This document shows positions 14,818 to 23,630 of a DNA stretch of 64,000 nt, piece by piece. The notes beneath the pieces are model-generated. The model was not told the origin of the DNA and did no database searches. It saw only the letters and a list, made by a program, of their open reading frames with translations. Position 1 is the stretch's first letter; every line of letters starts with the position of its first letter. The position numbers were made by a program, and so were the translations under genes. Origin of the DNA: Dietzia sp. NCCP-2495 (GTDB taxonomy: Bacteria; Actinomycetota; Actinomycetes; Mycobacteriales; Mycobacteriaceae); the NCBI RefSeq assembly GCF_026011735.1, contig NZ_BRVN01000006.1, positions 62,001-126,000 of the forward strand, in the 5' to 3' direction.

Positions 14818-17160
14818 TCAGCGGGCGGTGCGGGGCATGCCGAGGCCGCCCATGCAGGTCAGCTCTCGCATGACCTCGTTGACGCCGCCGCCGAACGTGA
14901 TCACGACGTTGCGCTTGTTCATCATGTCGAACCAGCGCTGCAGCTTCGCGGTGGCGGGATCGGTCGGATCGCCGAAGCGTCCGAGCAGTTCCTCGGCGAT
15001 CCGGCCGACGTGCTGGATCTTCTCGGTGGAGAAGACCTTGGAGGCGGCGGAGTCGCCCATCGACGGGTTGTCGCCCATCGCGGAGACCTGCCAGTTGAGC
15101 AGCTCGTTGAGGCGGACGATCGCGAAGATCTCGGCCAGGCCGTCGCGAACCTCGGGACGGTCCAGGTGGCGCACCCCGTCGGGACCGGTGCCGCGGGCCC
15201 ACTCAACCAGCTCGTCGTAGTAGCCACCGGACCGCCCGGAGGGGGCGAGCATGACGCGCTCGTGGTTGAGCTGCGTGGTGAGCATCTTCCAACCGCCGTC
15301 GACCTCGCCGACCACCATGTCGGCGGGCACGCGCACGTCTGAGTAGTAGGTGGCGTTGACGTGGTGCGCGCCGTCGCAGGTGATGATCGGCGTGAACGAG
15401 AAGCCCGGGTCGGAGGTGTCGACGATGAAGATCGTCAGACCGCGGTGGCGGGAGTCCGGGGTGCCGGTGCGGGCCGCGAGCCAGATGTAGTCGGCGTGAT
15501 GGCCGCCGGTGGTCCACATCTTCTGACCGTTGATGATCCAGTCGCCGGTGGCCTCGTCCTTCTTTGCGGTGGTGCGCAGCGACGCGAGGTCGGTGCCGGC
15601 GTCGGGCTCGGAGTAGCCGATCGCGAAGTGCACGGTGCCCTCGAGGATGCCGGGCAGGAACTTCTTCTTCTGGACGTCCGTGCCGTACTTCTGCAGGGTC
15701 GGCCCGACGGTCTGCAGGGTCACCGAGGGCAGCGGCACGTCGGCGCGCGTGGCCTCGTTGGTGAAGATCTGCTGCTCGATGTGGCCGAAGCCCTTGCCGC
15801 CGTACTCGGTGGGCCAGCCCACGCCGAGCCAGCCGTCGCGGCCCATCCGCTTGATGATCTCCTCGTACGTCTTCCCGTGGCGGGTGGTGCCGATGTCGGC
15901 GGCCTCCTCGGGCGAGATGAGCGTGGAGAAGTACTCGCGCAGCTCCGCCTGGAGCGCGCGCTGGGCGGGGGTCAGGTCGATGAACGCCTCGCCGTGGTCG
16001 GCTACCGACTCGCCGCCGGTACCGACGCTGTCCACGGGATCGGCCGCCACGGCCTCGCCGAGTCCGGTGAGCTGCAGGCGCGGGCCGCCGACGAAGCGGG
16101 CCAGGTCCTTGACCGCCGAGGAGTACCGGAACATCGGGTAGGTGATGTCCACGCCGACGCCACCGTGCAGGTGGTGCAGGACCTGCACCGCGCGCGGCCC
16201 CTCGGCGGCGAGCCAGTACGCGCCGATGGTCGGGTCGGTCTCGTAGCGGTCGGACTCACCGGTCAGCCCCTCGGTGATCCGCCACGCCACGGACTGCGCG
16301 ATCACGTGCAGGGTGCGCGAGACGATGTAGACGTCGGCGAGTTCCTGCTGCACCGCCTGGAACGAGCCCAGGGGCTTGCCGAACTGCTCACGTCCCTTGA
16401 GATAGTCGGCGGTCATGTCCAGCGCACCGGCGATGAGGCCGTCGCCGTGCGCGACGCACGCCGCGATGACGAGTCGGTGGAACACCTCGAGGGCGCCCTC
16501 GTCACCGCCGCCGCGGAGCACGTCGTCGTCGTCAACCGGCGTGGACTCGAACCGCATCGCGTACTCCGGCACCCCCAGGGAGCCGAGGGTGGGGGTCAGG
16601 GTGACCCCCGGGGCGTCGGGGGCGACGACGACGAGGGCCGCACCCTCGGCGGTGGTCACCGGCACCAGGACGGACCGCGCCTGGGCCGCGTAACGGACAC
16701 AGGTGACGGTGCCGCTGATCGTCCCGCCGTCCAGTCGCACGGTGGGCGCCGCGGGCAGCGGGCTGCCGGGCTCGGCCACGGCAGCGGTGAGGATCCGGCC
16801 GTCCTCGATCCCGGACAGCAGTCGCTCCTGCTGCGCCGGCGTGCCGAGCGCGACGATCGGCAGCACGCCGAAGCCCAGGGTCTCCAGGGCCGGGATCACC
16901 ACGCCCGCCCGGCCGACCTCCTCGAGCACCACGGCCACGTCGGCGACCGTCAGGCCGTCGCCGCCCAGGTCCTCGGGCAGGCCGAGGGACAGCAGACCGG
17001 AGGAGGCGAAGGAGGCCCACAGGCGCTCGTCGTAGCCGGCGTCCTCCACGCTTCTACTGGGCAGCGCGGTGAGCAGCTCCTCGGCAGGGGCCGCGGTGGT
17101 CAGGGCGCCGGCCACCGCCTCGGCGACGGCGGCCTGGGTCTCGGTACGGGTGAAGTCCAC
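14818..17160 (-). CDS. fadE28-fadE29: Fused steroid acyl-CoA dehydrogenase ChsE1-ChsE2 (FadE28-FadE29)
   Basis: A 780-residue protein with two complete acyl-CoA dehydrogenase halves. Residues 1-380 resemble FadE28/ChsE1 (LGLPEDLGGDGLTVADVAVV, YLKGREQFGKPLGSFQAVQ). From about residue 395 on it matches FadE29/ChsE2 (DLTPAQRALQAELREYFSTL, FAIGYSEPDAGTDLASLRTT, ITFGGGVNEVMRE). In Mtb these are two genes, Rv3544c and Rv3543c, whose products form an alpha2-beta2 heterotetramer that desaturates the three-carbon steroid side-chain CoA ester. The fusion is in the same order as the separate genes, so it looks like loss of a stop codon with gain of a linker (VADHGEAFIDL). Downstream order chsH2-chsH1-ltp2 confirms the role. 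It is 39 bases behind fadE34. Confidence 0.93.
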   Translation of the reverse strand: MDFTRTETQAAVAEAVAGALTTAAPAEELLTALPSRSVEDAGYDERLWASFASSGLLSLGLPEDLGGDGLTVADVAVVLEEVGRAGVVIPALETLGFGVLPIVALGTPAQQERLLSGIEDGRILTAAVAEPGSPLPAAPTVRLDGGTISGTVTCVRYAAQARSVLVPVTTAEGAALVVVAPDAPGVTLTPTLGSLGVPEYAMRFESTPVDDDDVLRGGGDEGALEVFHRLVIAACVAHGDGLIAGALDMTADYLKGREQFGKPLGSFQAVQQELADVYIVSRTLHVIAQSVAWRITEGLTGESDRYETDPTIGAYWLAAEGPRAVQVLHHLHGGVGVDITYPMFRYSSAVKDLARFVGGPRLQLTGLGEAVAADPVDSVGTGGESVADHGEAFIDLTPAQRALQAELREYFSTLISPEEAADIGTTRHGKTYEEIIKRMGRDGWLGVGWPTEYGGKGFGHIEQQIFTNEATRADVPLPSVTLQTVGPTLQKYGTDVQKKKFLPGILEGTVHFAIGYSEPDAGTDLASLRTTAKKDEATGDWIINGQKMWTTGGHHADYIWLAARTGTPDSRHRGLTIFIVDTSDPGFSFTPIITCDGAHHVNATYYSDVRVPADMVVGEVDGGWKMLTTQLNHERVMLAPSGRSGGYYDELVEWARGTGPDGVRHLDRPEVRDGLAEIFAIVRLNELLNWQVSAMGDNPSMGDSAASKVFSTEKIQHVGRIAEELLGRFGDPTDPATAKLQRWFDMMNKRNVVITFGGGVNEVMRELTCMGGLGMPRTAR

Positions 17161-17199
17161 GGGGGATCAGTCCTGTTCGGGAGTGGGAGGGGAAGTGAG

Positions 17200-19371
17200 T
17201 CAGTCGCGGGGCAGGCCGAGAATGCGCTCGCCCACGACGTTGAGGAGGACCTGCTCGGTGCCGCCGGCGATCGACAGGCAGCGGACCATGAGGAACTTCC
17301 GGCCCTGCTCGGTGAACTCCACGCCGCCGGTGCCGGTGAGCTCGAGGCCGAACTCGGCGATGTCCTGGCGGTGGCGGACACCGACGATCTTGCGGACGCT
17401 CGACTCGGCGCCCGGGCCGGATCCCGCCAGGCTCCGCAGCGCGGTGCGCAGGTCGAGGAGGCTGCCCACGACGCCGTCGGCGATGTGCTTACCGAGCTCG
17501 TCCAGGACCAGGGCGTCACCTGCGACACCGGCGGCCTCGATGAGGCCGATGATCTCCTCGGCGGCGTCACCGAGTGAGGAACCACCGCCCATGGCCACGC
17601 GCTCGTTGGCCAGGGTGGTGCGGGCGATCTTCCACCCGTCGCCCGCGGTGCCGATCTGGAACTCGTCGGGCACGAACAGGTCCTCGAGGAACACCTCGTT
17701 GAACAGGGCCTCGCCGGTGATCTCGCGCAGCGGCGAGGTGCGGATGCCCTCGGAGCGCATGTCCACCAGGAAGTAGGTGATGCCCTTGTGCTTGGGCGCG
17801 TCCTTGTCCGTGCGGGCCAGGCACATCGCCCAGTCGGCCTCGCGGGCCAGAGAGGTCCACACCTTCTGACCGTTGAGCTTCCAGCCACCGTCGACCTTCT
17901 CGGCGGTCGTGCGCAGGGCGGCCAGGTCGGAGCCGGCGCCGGGCTCGGAGAACAGCTGGCACCACTTGATTTTGCCGGCCATGGTGTCGCGCACCAGCAG
18001 CTCGGCGTGCTCCGGCGCGGCCTGCAGGACGGTCGGCACGGCCCAGCCGCCGATGGTGATGTCGTGGCGGGTCACGCCCGCGGCCTCGAGCTCCTCGTCG
18101 ATGAGGAGCTGCACCGCCGGGGTGGCGCCCAGGCCCCACGGCTCGGGCAGGTGTGGCATGAACAGGCCGGTGTCGGCCAGGGCCTGCTTGCGGTCGTCGC
18201 CCTCGACGGCCGCGACCTTCTCCACGAGTGCCTTGATCTCCGCGCGCTTGGCGTCGATCCCGTCGATCTCCGACAGGTCGATGTCCAGGTGGCGACGCTG
18301 TCCGGCCAGAGTGAGGTCGGCCAGCGAGCGGCGCCAGCGGGCGGCGCCGCCGATTGCCTGGCGCAGGGCGCCCGCTCGACGCATGTAGAAGTGGGCCTCG
18401 TGCTCGAAGGTGAAGCCGATGCCGCCGAGGATCTGGATGCAGTCCTGCGAGTTGGTCACCGCGTTGTCGAACGCGAGCGCACCGGCGACCGAGGCGGCCA
18501 CGGGGAGCTCGGAGTCGTCGCTCGTGAGCTCCTCGGCGGCCACGGCGGCGTCCCACGCCAGGGCGCGGACCTGCTCGGTGCGGCACAGCATGTCGGCGGC
18601 CATGTGCTTGATGGACTGGAACGAGCCGATGGTGCGGCCGAACTGCTCGCGGATCTTGGCGTACTCGACGGCCGTGGTCAGCGTGTAGTCCGCGACGCCG
18701 GCGGCCTCGGCCGCGGCGAGGGTGACGAACAGGTGGTGGACGTGCGCGGTCGTGATGCCGTCGAGGATGCGGTCCGCCGGGACGGTCACGTCCTCCAGCG
18801 AGACCCGCGCGATCGACGCGGAGATGTCGTAGGGGGTCGACGGGGTGATGGTCACTCCCGCGGTGCCGGGCTCCAGCAGGGCCCAGCGGGTGTGTCCGGA
18901 GACCTCGACGGGCAGCAGCAGGCCGCCGTCCACGGTCCCGCCATAGGCGATGCCGGGGTCGCCGGTCACCGCTCCGGAGGCGTCCAGGGTGTCCACGCCG
19001 AAGCCCAGGCAGACGCCCACGGGCAGGGCACCCTCGGCGATCTGCTCACCGAGCGCGGAGGCGATCGGACCACCGGCACGGGAGACGAGGACGCCCGCCA
19101 GGGCTGTCGAGAGGACCGGTCCCGGGGCCATGGTCGCGGAGGCGGTCTCGAGCATGCAGGCCAGGTCCACGATCTCCGCGCCGGCGCCACCGTGCTCCTC
19201 GGCGACCGCCACTCCGAACAGCCCGAGCTCGGTGAGCTGGGGCCACAGCGCCTTCCACGCGTCGGGATCGGTCTCCTGGGCGCGTACCGTGGTCACCGGT
19301 TCTGCGGTCTTCGCCCAGGCCTTGATCGAACTCTGGATCTCGGTCTGATCCGGGGTGGTGGCGATGCTCAC
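17200..19371 (-). CDS. fadE34: Steroid acyl-CoA dehydrogenase FadE34 (ChsE3)
   Basis: A 723-residue double-length acyl-CoA dehydrogenase. The N-half is a degenerate dehydrogenase fold (KIREQFGRTIGSFQSIKHMAA). The C-half has the active-site features (CQLFSEPGAGSDLAALRTT, WKLNGQKVWTSLA, GGTEQVLLNVVGERILGLPRD). Mtb FadE34 (Rv3573c, 711 residues) has the same layout and oxidises long steroid side-chain CoA esters, and it also sits next to kstR. The GTG at 19371 is preferred because CCGAGGAGCAATAC precedes it; an upstream ATG at 19455 would place coding sequence across the KstR operators. Two KstR sites lie about 90-115 bases upstream. Confidence 0.93.
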   Translation of the reverse strand: MSIATTPDQTEIQSSIKAWAKTAEPVTTVRAQETDPDAWKALWPQLTELGLFGVAVAEEHGGAGAEIVDLACMLETASATMAPGPVLSTALAGVLVSRAGGPIASALGEQIAEGALPVGVCLGFGVDTLDASGAVTGDPGIAYGGTVDGGLLLPVEVSGHTRWALLEPGTAGVTITPSTPYDISASIARVSLEDVTVPADRILDGITTAHVHHLFVTLAAAEAAGVADYTLTTAVEYAKIREQFGRTIGSFQSIKHMAADMLCRTEQVRALAWDAAVAAEELTSDDSELPVAASVAGALAFDNAVTNSQDCIQILGGIGFTFEHEAHFYMRRAGALRQAIGGAARWRRSLADLTLAGQRRHLDIDLSEIDGIDAKRAEIKALVEKVAAVEGDDRKQALADTGLFMPHLPEPWGLGATPAVQLLIDEELEAAGVTRHDITIGGWAVPTVLQAAPEHAELLVRDTMAGKIKWCQLFSEPGAGSDLAALRTTAEKVDGGWKLNGQKVWTSLAREADWAMCLARTDKDAPKHKGITYFLVDMRSEGIRTSPLREITGEALFNEVFLEDLFVPDEFQIGTAGDGWKIARTTLANERVAMGGGSSLGDAAEEIIGLIEAAGVAGDALVLDELGKHIADGVVGSLLDLRTALRSLAGSGPGAESSVRKIVGVRHRQDIAEFGLELTGTGGVEFTEQGRKFLMVRCLSIAGGTEQVLLNVVGERILGLPRD

Positions 19372-19457
19372 GTATTGCTCCTCGGCACGACGGGTTGCGG
19401 TTTGCGGGTTTCGGGTGGCGGCACGCGCTCGTCGGATCGCGCCCTCGCCCGACATAA

Positions 19458-19471
19458 TAGAACCTGTTCTA
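19458..19471. promoter_or_regulatory. KstR operator 1 between fadE34 and kstR
   Basis: TAGAACCTGTTCTA is a full match to TnnAACnnGTTnnA and is palindromic apart from the two central bases. It lies in the divergent fadE34/kstR promoter, where KstR would repress fadE34 and autoregulate itself. Confidence 0.88.
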
Positions 19472-19485
19472 GGAAACGTGTTCTA
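19472..19485. promoter_or_regulatory. KstR operator 2, adjacent to operator 1
   Basis: GGAAACGTGTTCTA matches the consensus at all fixed positions but the first T. It directly abuts operator 1 with no gap, so two dimers would bind side by side on DNA faces offset by 14 bases. Confidence 0.65.
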
Positions 19486-19555
19486 GAATGCATCAGCACG
19501 GCCCGAAACGCACAACCGGGCCCCGATCAGCCCAGCGCACAAAGGTGTTCAATCC

Positions 19556-20311
19556 ATGACCAAGAGCTCGACCGACACCGCATCCGGCGGTGGCGCGTCC
19601 GACAAGAACGCCGCACGCCCCGAAGAGCCCACCACCTCCTCACAGCGGGAACGCCGGCGCCGCATCCTCGACGCCACCCTCGCACTGGCCTCCAAGGGTG
19701 GCTACGAGGCGGTCCAGATGCGTGCTGTCGCCGAGAAGGCCGAAGTCGCGGTGGGCACCCTCTACCGCTATTTCCCGTCCAAGGTGCACCTGCTCGTCTC
19801 GGCACTCGCCCGCGAGTTCCGCCGCCTGGACCAGCGCACCGAGCGCTCCGCACCGCCCGGGGACAGCGCCCAGGAGCGGATGAAGGTCGTGGTGGACATG
19901 ATCACCAAGTCCATGCAGCGCGACCCCAGACTCACCGAGGCCATGACGCGCGCCTTCATGTTCGCCGACGCCTCCGTGGCCAACGAGGTCGAGGAGGTGG
20001 GCTTCCACATGGACCGGATCATCGCCCGCGCCATGGCCGACGGCACCCCCGGCGAGATGCAGCTGTCGATCGCCCGCGTGGTCTCGGACGTGTGGATGTC
20101 CAACCTGGTCTCGTGGCTCACCCGCCGCTCGACCGCCGCCGACGTGAACTACCGCCTCGGCCTGACCATCGACCTACTGCTGGGCACCGACGACACCCCG
20201 CGCCGGGCGAGCCTGCACTCGGCGCTCGGGAACGGCAACGGCAACGGCAACGGCGCCGAACGCGACGTGGCCGGCGACGAGGACTCGCCGCCGGCCACCG
20301 CGCTGGCCTGA
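19556..20311 (+). CDS. kstR: TetR-family sterol catabolism repressor KstR
   Basis: A 251-residue TetR regulator. The helix-turn-helix region RRRRILDATLALASKGGYEAVQMRAVAEKAEVAVGTLYRYFPSKVHLL (shown here by its key parts RILDAT, GYEAVQMRAV, VGTLYRYF) is nearly that of Mtb KstR (Rv3574). KstR represses the cholesterol regulon and is released by steroid CoA thioesters such as 3-oxo-4-cholestenoyl-CoA. The C-terminal ligand domain has DPRLTEAMTRAFMFADAS. Compared with the 199-residue Mtb protein it has a longer N-terminal arm (about 28 residues) and a C-terminal tail with NGNGNGNG repeats. Its own promoter and that of fadE34 carry KstR operators. Confidence 0.95.
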   Translation: MTKSSTDTASGGGASDKNAARPEEPTTSSQRERRRRILDATLALASKGGYEAVQMRAVAEKAEVAVGTLYRYFPSKVHLLVSALAREFRRLDQRTERSAPPGDSAQERMKVVVDMITKSMQRDPRLTEAMTRAFMFADASVANEVEEVGFHMDRIIARAMADGTPGEMQLSIARVVSDVWMSNLVSWLTRRSTAADVNYRLGLTIDLLLGTDDTPRRASLHSALGNGNGNGNGAERDVAGDEDSPPATALA

Positions 20312-20315
20312 CCCG

Positions 20316-21563
20316 CTACGGGACCACCACCGGCGGCACGTCCCGCACCACGCCCGAGACGTCGGCGGTCCACCGCAGCGGGCCGTCGGCTGGGCTCCAC
20401 CCGGTCATCAGGTCAGAGACTTTGGTGGTCATCGCCCGTCCGAGCCGAAGGAACGAGGTCTCGGCGCGCTCGTCGACCTCGCCGAGAATGAGCCACCAGG
20501 CCCACGCCACGGCGCCGGCGTTGGCCACGAAGTCGGGCACCACGGCGATCCCGCGGGCCGTGAGGTCGAGCTCGGCGTCGGCGGTGGTCGCGGCGTTGGC
20601 GGCCTCTACGATGACCGGCGCCGTGATCCGGGCGCAGTTCTCGGCGGTGATCGCGTACGAGACGGCCGCGGGGACCAGCACGTCGACGTCCGTCTCCAGG
20701 ATCCGCTCCCGGTCCAGGACCTGTACCCGGGCGGGCACCGCGGCGCGGTCGATCTCGCCGTAGCGGTCGCGGGTCGCCAGCAGGGCGGGCACGTCCAGGC
20801 CCGCCGGGTCATAGAGGGTGCCGGCCGCATCCGCCAGTGCCACGACCCGCATCCCGGCCTCGTGCAGGTACCAGGCGGCGCCGCCGCCCATGGTGCCCAC
20901 GCCCTGGATCGCCACGGTGGTGCGCTCGATGTCCCAGTCGCGCACGCTCGCGGCGGCCAGACAGGCCTGGGCCACGCCGTACCCGCCGATCACGTCGCCG
21001 AGCAGGCCGCCCGGGACCTCGGCGTTCAGGCCGCGGTAGATGCGCTCGGTGGTGGCCGCGCAGTCGGCCGAACGCTCGATGGCCGCGTGGTAAGACTGGC
21101 GCATCCCGAGTCGCGCGAACACCTCGTCGATGAGCTGCTGCGTCACGCCCAGGTCCTCGGCGGTCACCCAGTGCCGGTCGAGGAAGGGGTGCATGGCCTC
21201 GCAGAAACGGGCCAGCACGTCCACGGCCCGGGAGTCCTTGGGGTCGAAGTCGATGCCGCCCTTGGCGCCGCCCACAGGCAGGTCGAACGCGGCGGTCTTG
21301 CGGGTCATGCCGCGGGCCAGGTCCTCCACCTCGCGCAGGGTGCAGCCGGCGCGCATGCGGGTGCCGCCGGTGGCCAGGCCGCCGACGAGGGTGTCCACCA
21401 CCAGGTAGCCGCGCGCGTCGGTGCGGTCGTCCTCCCAGTGCAGCCGCAGGTACGGCTCCCGCGTGGAGGCGGCCGGTGACGCGACGGGCGCCGCCGTCGC
21501 CCCGCCGGTGCCCGGGTTCGTGGCCGGGGTCCCTGCCGTGCACGGTATCTCGATCGACGTCAT
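20316..21563 (-). CDS. Glu/Leu/Phe/Val dehydrogenase
   Basis: A 415-residue NAD(P)-dependent amino-acid dehydrogenase catalysing reversible oxidative deamination to a 2-oxoacid and ammonia. The substrate-binding lysine lies in LPVGGAKGGIDFDP, the conserved Asp in TAEDLGV, and the Rossmann motif in AIQGVGTMGGGAAWYL. The substrate (glutamate, or a branched or aromatic amino acid) cannot be fixed from the residues I can see. The first 35 residues are Ala/Gly/Thr-rich and variable. A good ribosome site (GAGGAGGCGAGCACC) supports ATG 21563. It diverges from a LysR gene across 175 bases and converges with kstR four bases away. Confidence 0.88.
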   Translation of the reverse strand: MTSIEIPCTAGTPATNPGTGGATAAPVASPAASTREPYLRLHWEDDRTDARGYLVVDTLVGGLATGGTRMRAGCTLREVEDLARGMTRKTAAFDLPVGGAKGGIDFDPKDSRAVDVLARFCEAMHPFLDRHWVTAEDLGVTQQLIDEVFARLGMRQSYHAAIERSADCAATTERIYRGLNAEVPGGLLGDVIGGYGVAQACLAAASVRDWDIERTTVAIQGVGTMGGGAAWYLHEAGMRVVALADAAGTLYDPAGLDVPALLATRDRYGEIDRAAVPARVQVLDRERILETDVDVLVPAAVSYAITAENCARITAPVIVEAANAATTADAELDLTARGIAVVPDFVANAGAVAWAWWLILGEVDERAETSFLRLGRAMTTKVSDLMTGWSPADGPLRWTADVSGVVRDVPPVVVP

Positions 21564-21738
21564 GGTGCTCGCCTCCTCGCGGTGGTCGTCGCCTGCCCGG
21601 CGACTGCCGTCCCCGCGGCTTCTCCGGGGGTCGTTCCTCCAGCATGCGGCGGGTATTTGCGGGGGTCCAGCGAGGATTGCTGGAGGCCATCGTTCAGTTT
21701 TCCTACACGGTCCGTGCGGTTCCTCCTACCCTCGGGTC

Positions 21739-22653
21739 ATGGAGCTGTCGCTGCACCGTCTGAGGTTGCTCCACGAACTGGAGCGCCGGGGTACCGTCAC
21801 TGCGGTGGCGGATGCCCTGAACTACACGGTGTCGGCGGTTTCCCAGCAGCTCGCGCTGCTGGAGCGGGAGGCGGGGACGTCGCTGTTCGAGCGCCGCGGG
21901 CGGGGCCTGGTGCTGACCGAGGCCGGGCTGCTGCTGGCCGGTCACGCCCGAACCATTATGGGCGCGGTCGAGGATGCCACCCACGCCATGGCCTCGGCCC
22001 GGGACGGCGGGACCACCACGCTGAAGGCCGGGGTGTGGGCGTCGGTGGCCACCACCCTGCTGCCCGCGGGCCTGGTGGTGCTGGGCCGCGAGCATCCGGA
22101 GATCGGCGTGCGGACCCGCGAGCTGGCCCCGGAGGACACCACCGGCGCGGTCCGCGACGGCTCGCTGGACCTGTCGTTCGTGCTGGACTACTCCAGCTAC
22201 CCCATGGCCCGGGTGCCCGAGCTCGTCCGCGTGCCGATCGCCGTGGAGGCCCTCCACGCGGTGGTGCCGCGCGGGACGATCCGGGCAGCGCAGGTCTCGC
22301 TGACCGACCTCGAGGACGCGCCGTGGATCATCGCCAGCCCGCGCTCGCACTTCGGCCGCGCGGTCCGGATCGCGTGCCGCGAGCACGGCTTCGACCCGCA
22401 GGTGCGGCACGAGGCGGGTGAGCAGTCCACCGCGCTGGCGCTGGTCGCCGCCGGGCTGGGCGTGACCGTGGCCTCGGACCTGGGCCTGGTCACGGCGCCC
22501 GAGGGGGTGGAGGCGTTGCCGCTGGTGGAGTCGCCCACGCGCACCGTGTCGGTCACCTTCCGCGAGCGCGACACCCGCCGGCGGTCACTGCAGGCGTTCG
22601 TCGAGGCCTTCCGCGAGGGCGCCCGGCACGTGGGACTGCCCCCCGCCGGCTGA
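21739..22653 (+). CDS. LysR-family transcriptional regulator
   Basis: A 304-residue regulator. Residues 1-60 form the LysR winged helix (LHRLRLLHELERRGTVTAVA, YTVSAVSQQLALLEREAGTSLFERRGRG), and residues 90-290 the periplasmic-binding-like effector domain. ATG 21739 fits the usual N-terminus. LysR proteins usually control the gene that diverges from them, here the amino-acid dehydrogenase, so that is the likely target. A second candidate is the dioxygenase gene that converges with it 30 bases downstream. The effector is unknown. Confidence 0.9.
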   Translation: MELSLHRLRLLHELERRGTVTAVADALNYTVSAVSQQLALLEREAGTSLFERRGRGLVLTEAGLLLAGHARTIMGAVEDATHAMASARDGGTTTLKAGVWASVATTLLPAGLVVLGREHPEIGVRTRELAPEDTTGAVRDGSLDLSFVLDYSSYPMARVPELVRVPIAVEALHAVVPRGTIRAAQVSLTDLEDAPWIIASPRSHFGRAVRIACREHGFDPQVRHEAGEQSTALALVAAGLGVTVASDLGLVTAPEGVEALPLVESPTRTVSVTFRERDTRRRSLQAFVEAFREGARHVGLPPAG

Positions 22654-22682
22654 GCCGGGCGGTTCAGACCGGCCCGCGCTAC

Positions 22683-23546
22683 TCAGGGCCGGCGCGCGAG
22701 GAAGTCCGGCCGGCGTGGGGTGCCCGCGTACGGCTCGGCCAGCGCGTTGTCCACGCTGTTGAACACGATGAACACGTTGGCCCGCGGCATCGGCGTGATG
22801 TTGCCGCCGGAGGCGTGCAGCGCGTTGCAGTCGAACATCGTCATGGACCCGGTCGGGCCGGTCAGGACGTCGAGGCCGTGCGAGCGGTACAGCTCGGCGA
22901 TGTGCTCCTCCGAGGGCACCCCGATCCGCGGCGCCGTGCTCACCAGCGACTCCTTGTAGTAGTCCTCCGGCGTCTCGCCCGCGCACTGCACGAAGTACTT
23001 CTGGGTGCCGGGCATGATCATGAGCGGCCCGTTGTAGGTGCGGTTGGGCGTGAGCGCGATCGAGGCGCTGCAGGCGCGCGGGCGCGGCATGCCGTCCTCG
23101 GCGTGCCAGGTCTCGAAATCGGAGTGCCAGTAGAAGGCGCCACCGGCGAACCCGGGCTTGTAGTTCATGCGGCTCTGGTGCACGTATACCTCGGAGCCGA
23201 GGATTTCGCGGGCCAGGTCCACGGCGCCGGAGCGCTCGACGGCCTCGGCCACCACGTCACTGAGCAGGTGCACGTCGAAGATCGACCGCACCGCCTCGCT
23301 GCCGCGCTCACGGATGACCCGCGGGTCGTCGGCCATCGCGGGGTCGTCGCCGATCCGCCGCAGCTCCTCGAGGCAGGCGTTTACGCGCGCCTCGTCGAGG
23401 GCGGCCTCGCGCTGGACGTAGCCGCGCTCGGCGAAGTCGTGCAGCTCCGGGTCCTGCGCGTCGGTCCACACCACCGGATCCGGTCGGTCGACGATCTCCG
23501 GTGTCCCGCTGACGCGGGTGTTGTAGGCATCGACTGCCAGGGTCAT
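22683..23546 (-). CDS. ectD: Ectoine hydroxylase-like Fe(II)/2-oxoglutarate dioxygenase
   Basis: A 287-residue dioxygenase of the phytanoyl-CoA hydroxylase superfamily. It contains the EctD signature FYWHSDFETWHAEDGMP (about residues 140-157), with the first His and the Asp as iron ligands. The third ligand His follows in DCNALHASGGNITP, and NYKPGF and NGPLMIMPGTQKYF are also EctD-like. EctD converts ectoine to 5-hydroxyectoine using 2-oxoglutarate and O2. No ectABC genes are adjacent, so it would have to act on ectoine made or imported elsewhere. A GAGAGGAGAGAC ribosome site supports ATG 23546. Its neighbours are a 2-hydroxyacid dehydrogenase (85 bases upstream, same strand) and an amino-acid dehydrogenase. 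Another 2OG dioxygenase substrate remains possible. Confidence 0.8.
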   Translation of the reverse strand: MTLAVDAYNTRVSGTPEIVDRPDPVVWTDAQDPELHDFAERGYVQREAALDEARVNACLEELRRIGDDPAMADDPRVIRERGSEAVRSIFDVHLLSDVVAEAVERSGAVDLAREILGSEVYVHQSRMNYKPGFAGGAFYWHSDFETWHAEDGMPRPRACSASIALTPNRTYNGPLMIMPGTQKYFVQCAGETPEDYYKESLVSTAPRIGVPSEEHIAELYRSHGLDVLTGPTGSMTMFDCNALHASGGNITPMPRANVFIVFNSVDNALAEPYAGTPRRPDFLARRP

Positions 23547-23630
23547 GTCTCTCCTCTCGGTCGGTGGCCCGTCTCGTGACACGGGCCCTCGGGCCCGACT
23601 GTAGGAGCGACCGGGAGACCGGACAACCGC

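Noticed and set aside
15361-17577. A 738-codon open frame on the plus strand
   Set aside because: Antisense to the ChsE1-ChsE2 fusion, no domain or ribosome site.
17788-20763. A 991-codon open frame on the plus strand
   Set aside because: It runs antisense through fadE34 and over kstR, has no recognisable domain and reflects GC-rich third-position bias.
22683-23546. Glutarate hydroxylase CsiD identity for the dioxygenase
   Set aside because: The HSDFETWHAEDGMP stretch is the EctD signature, so EctD-like is the better call.
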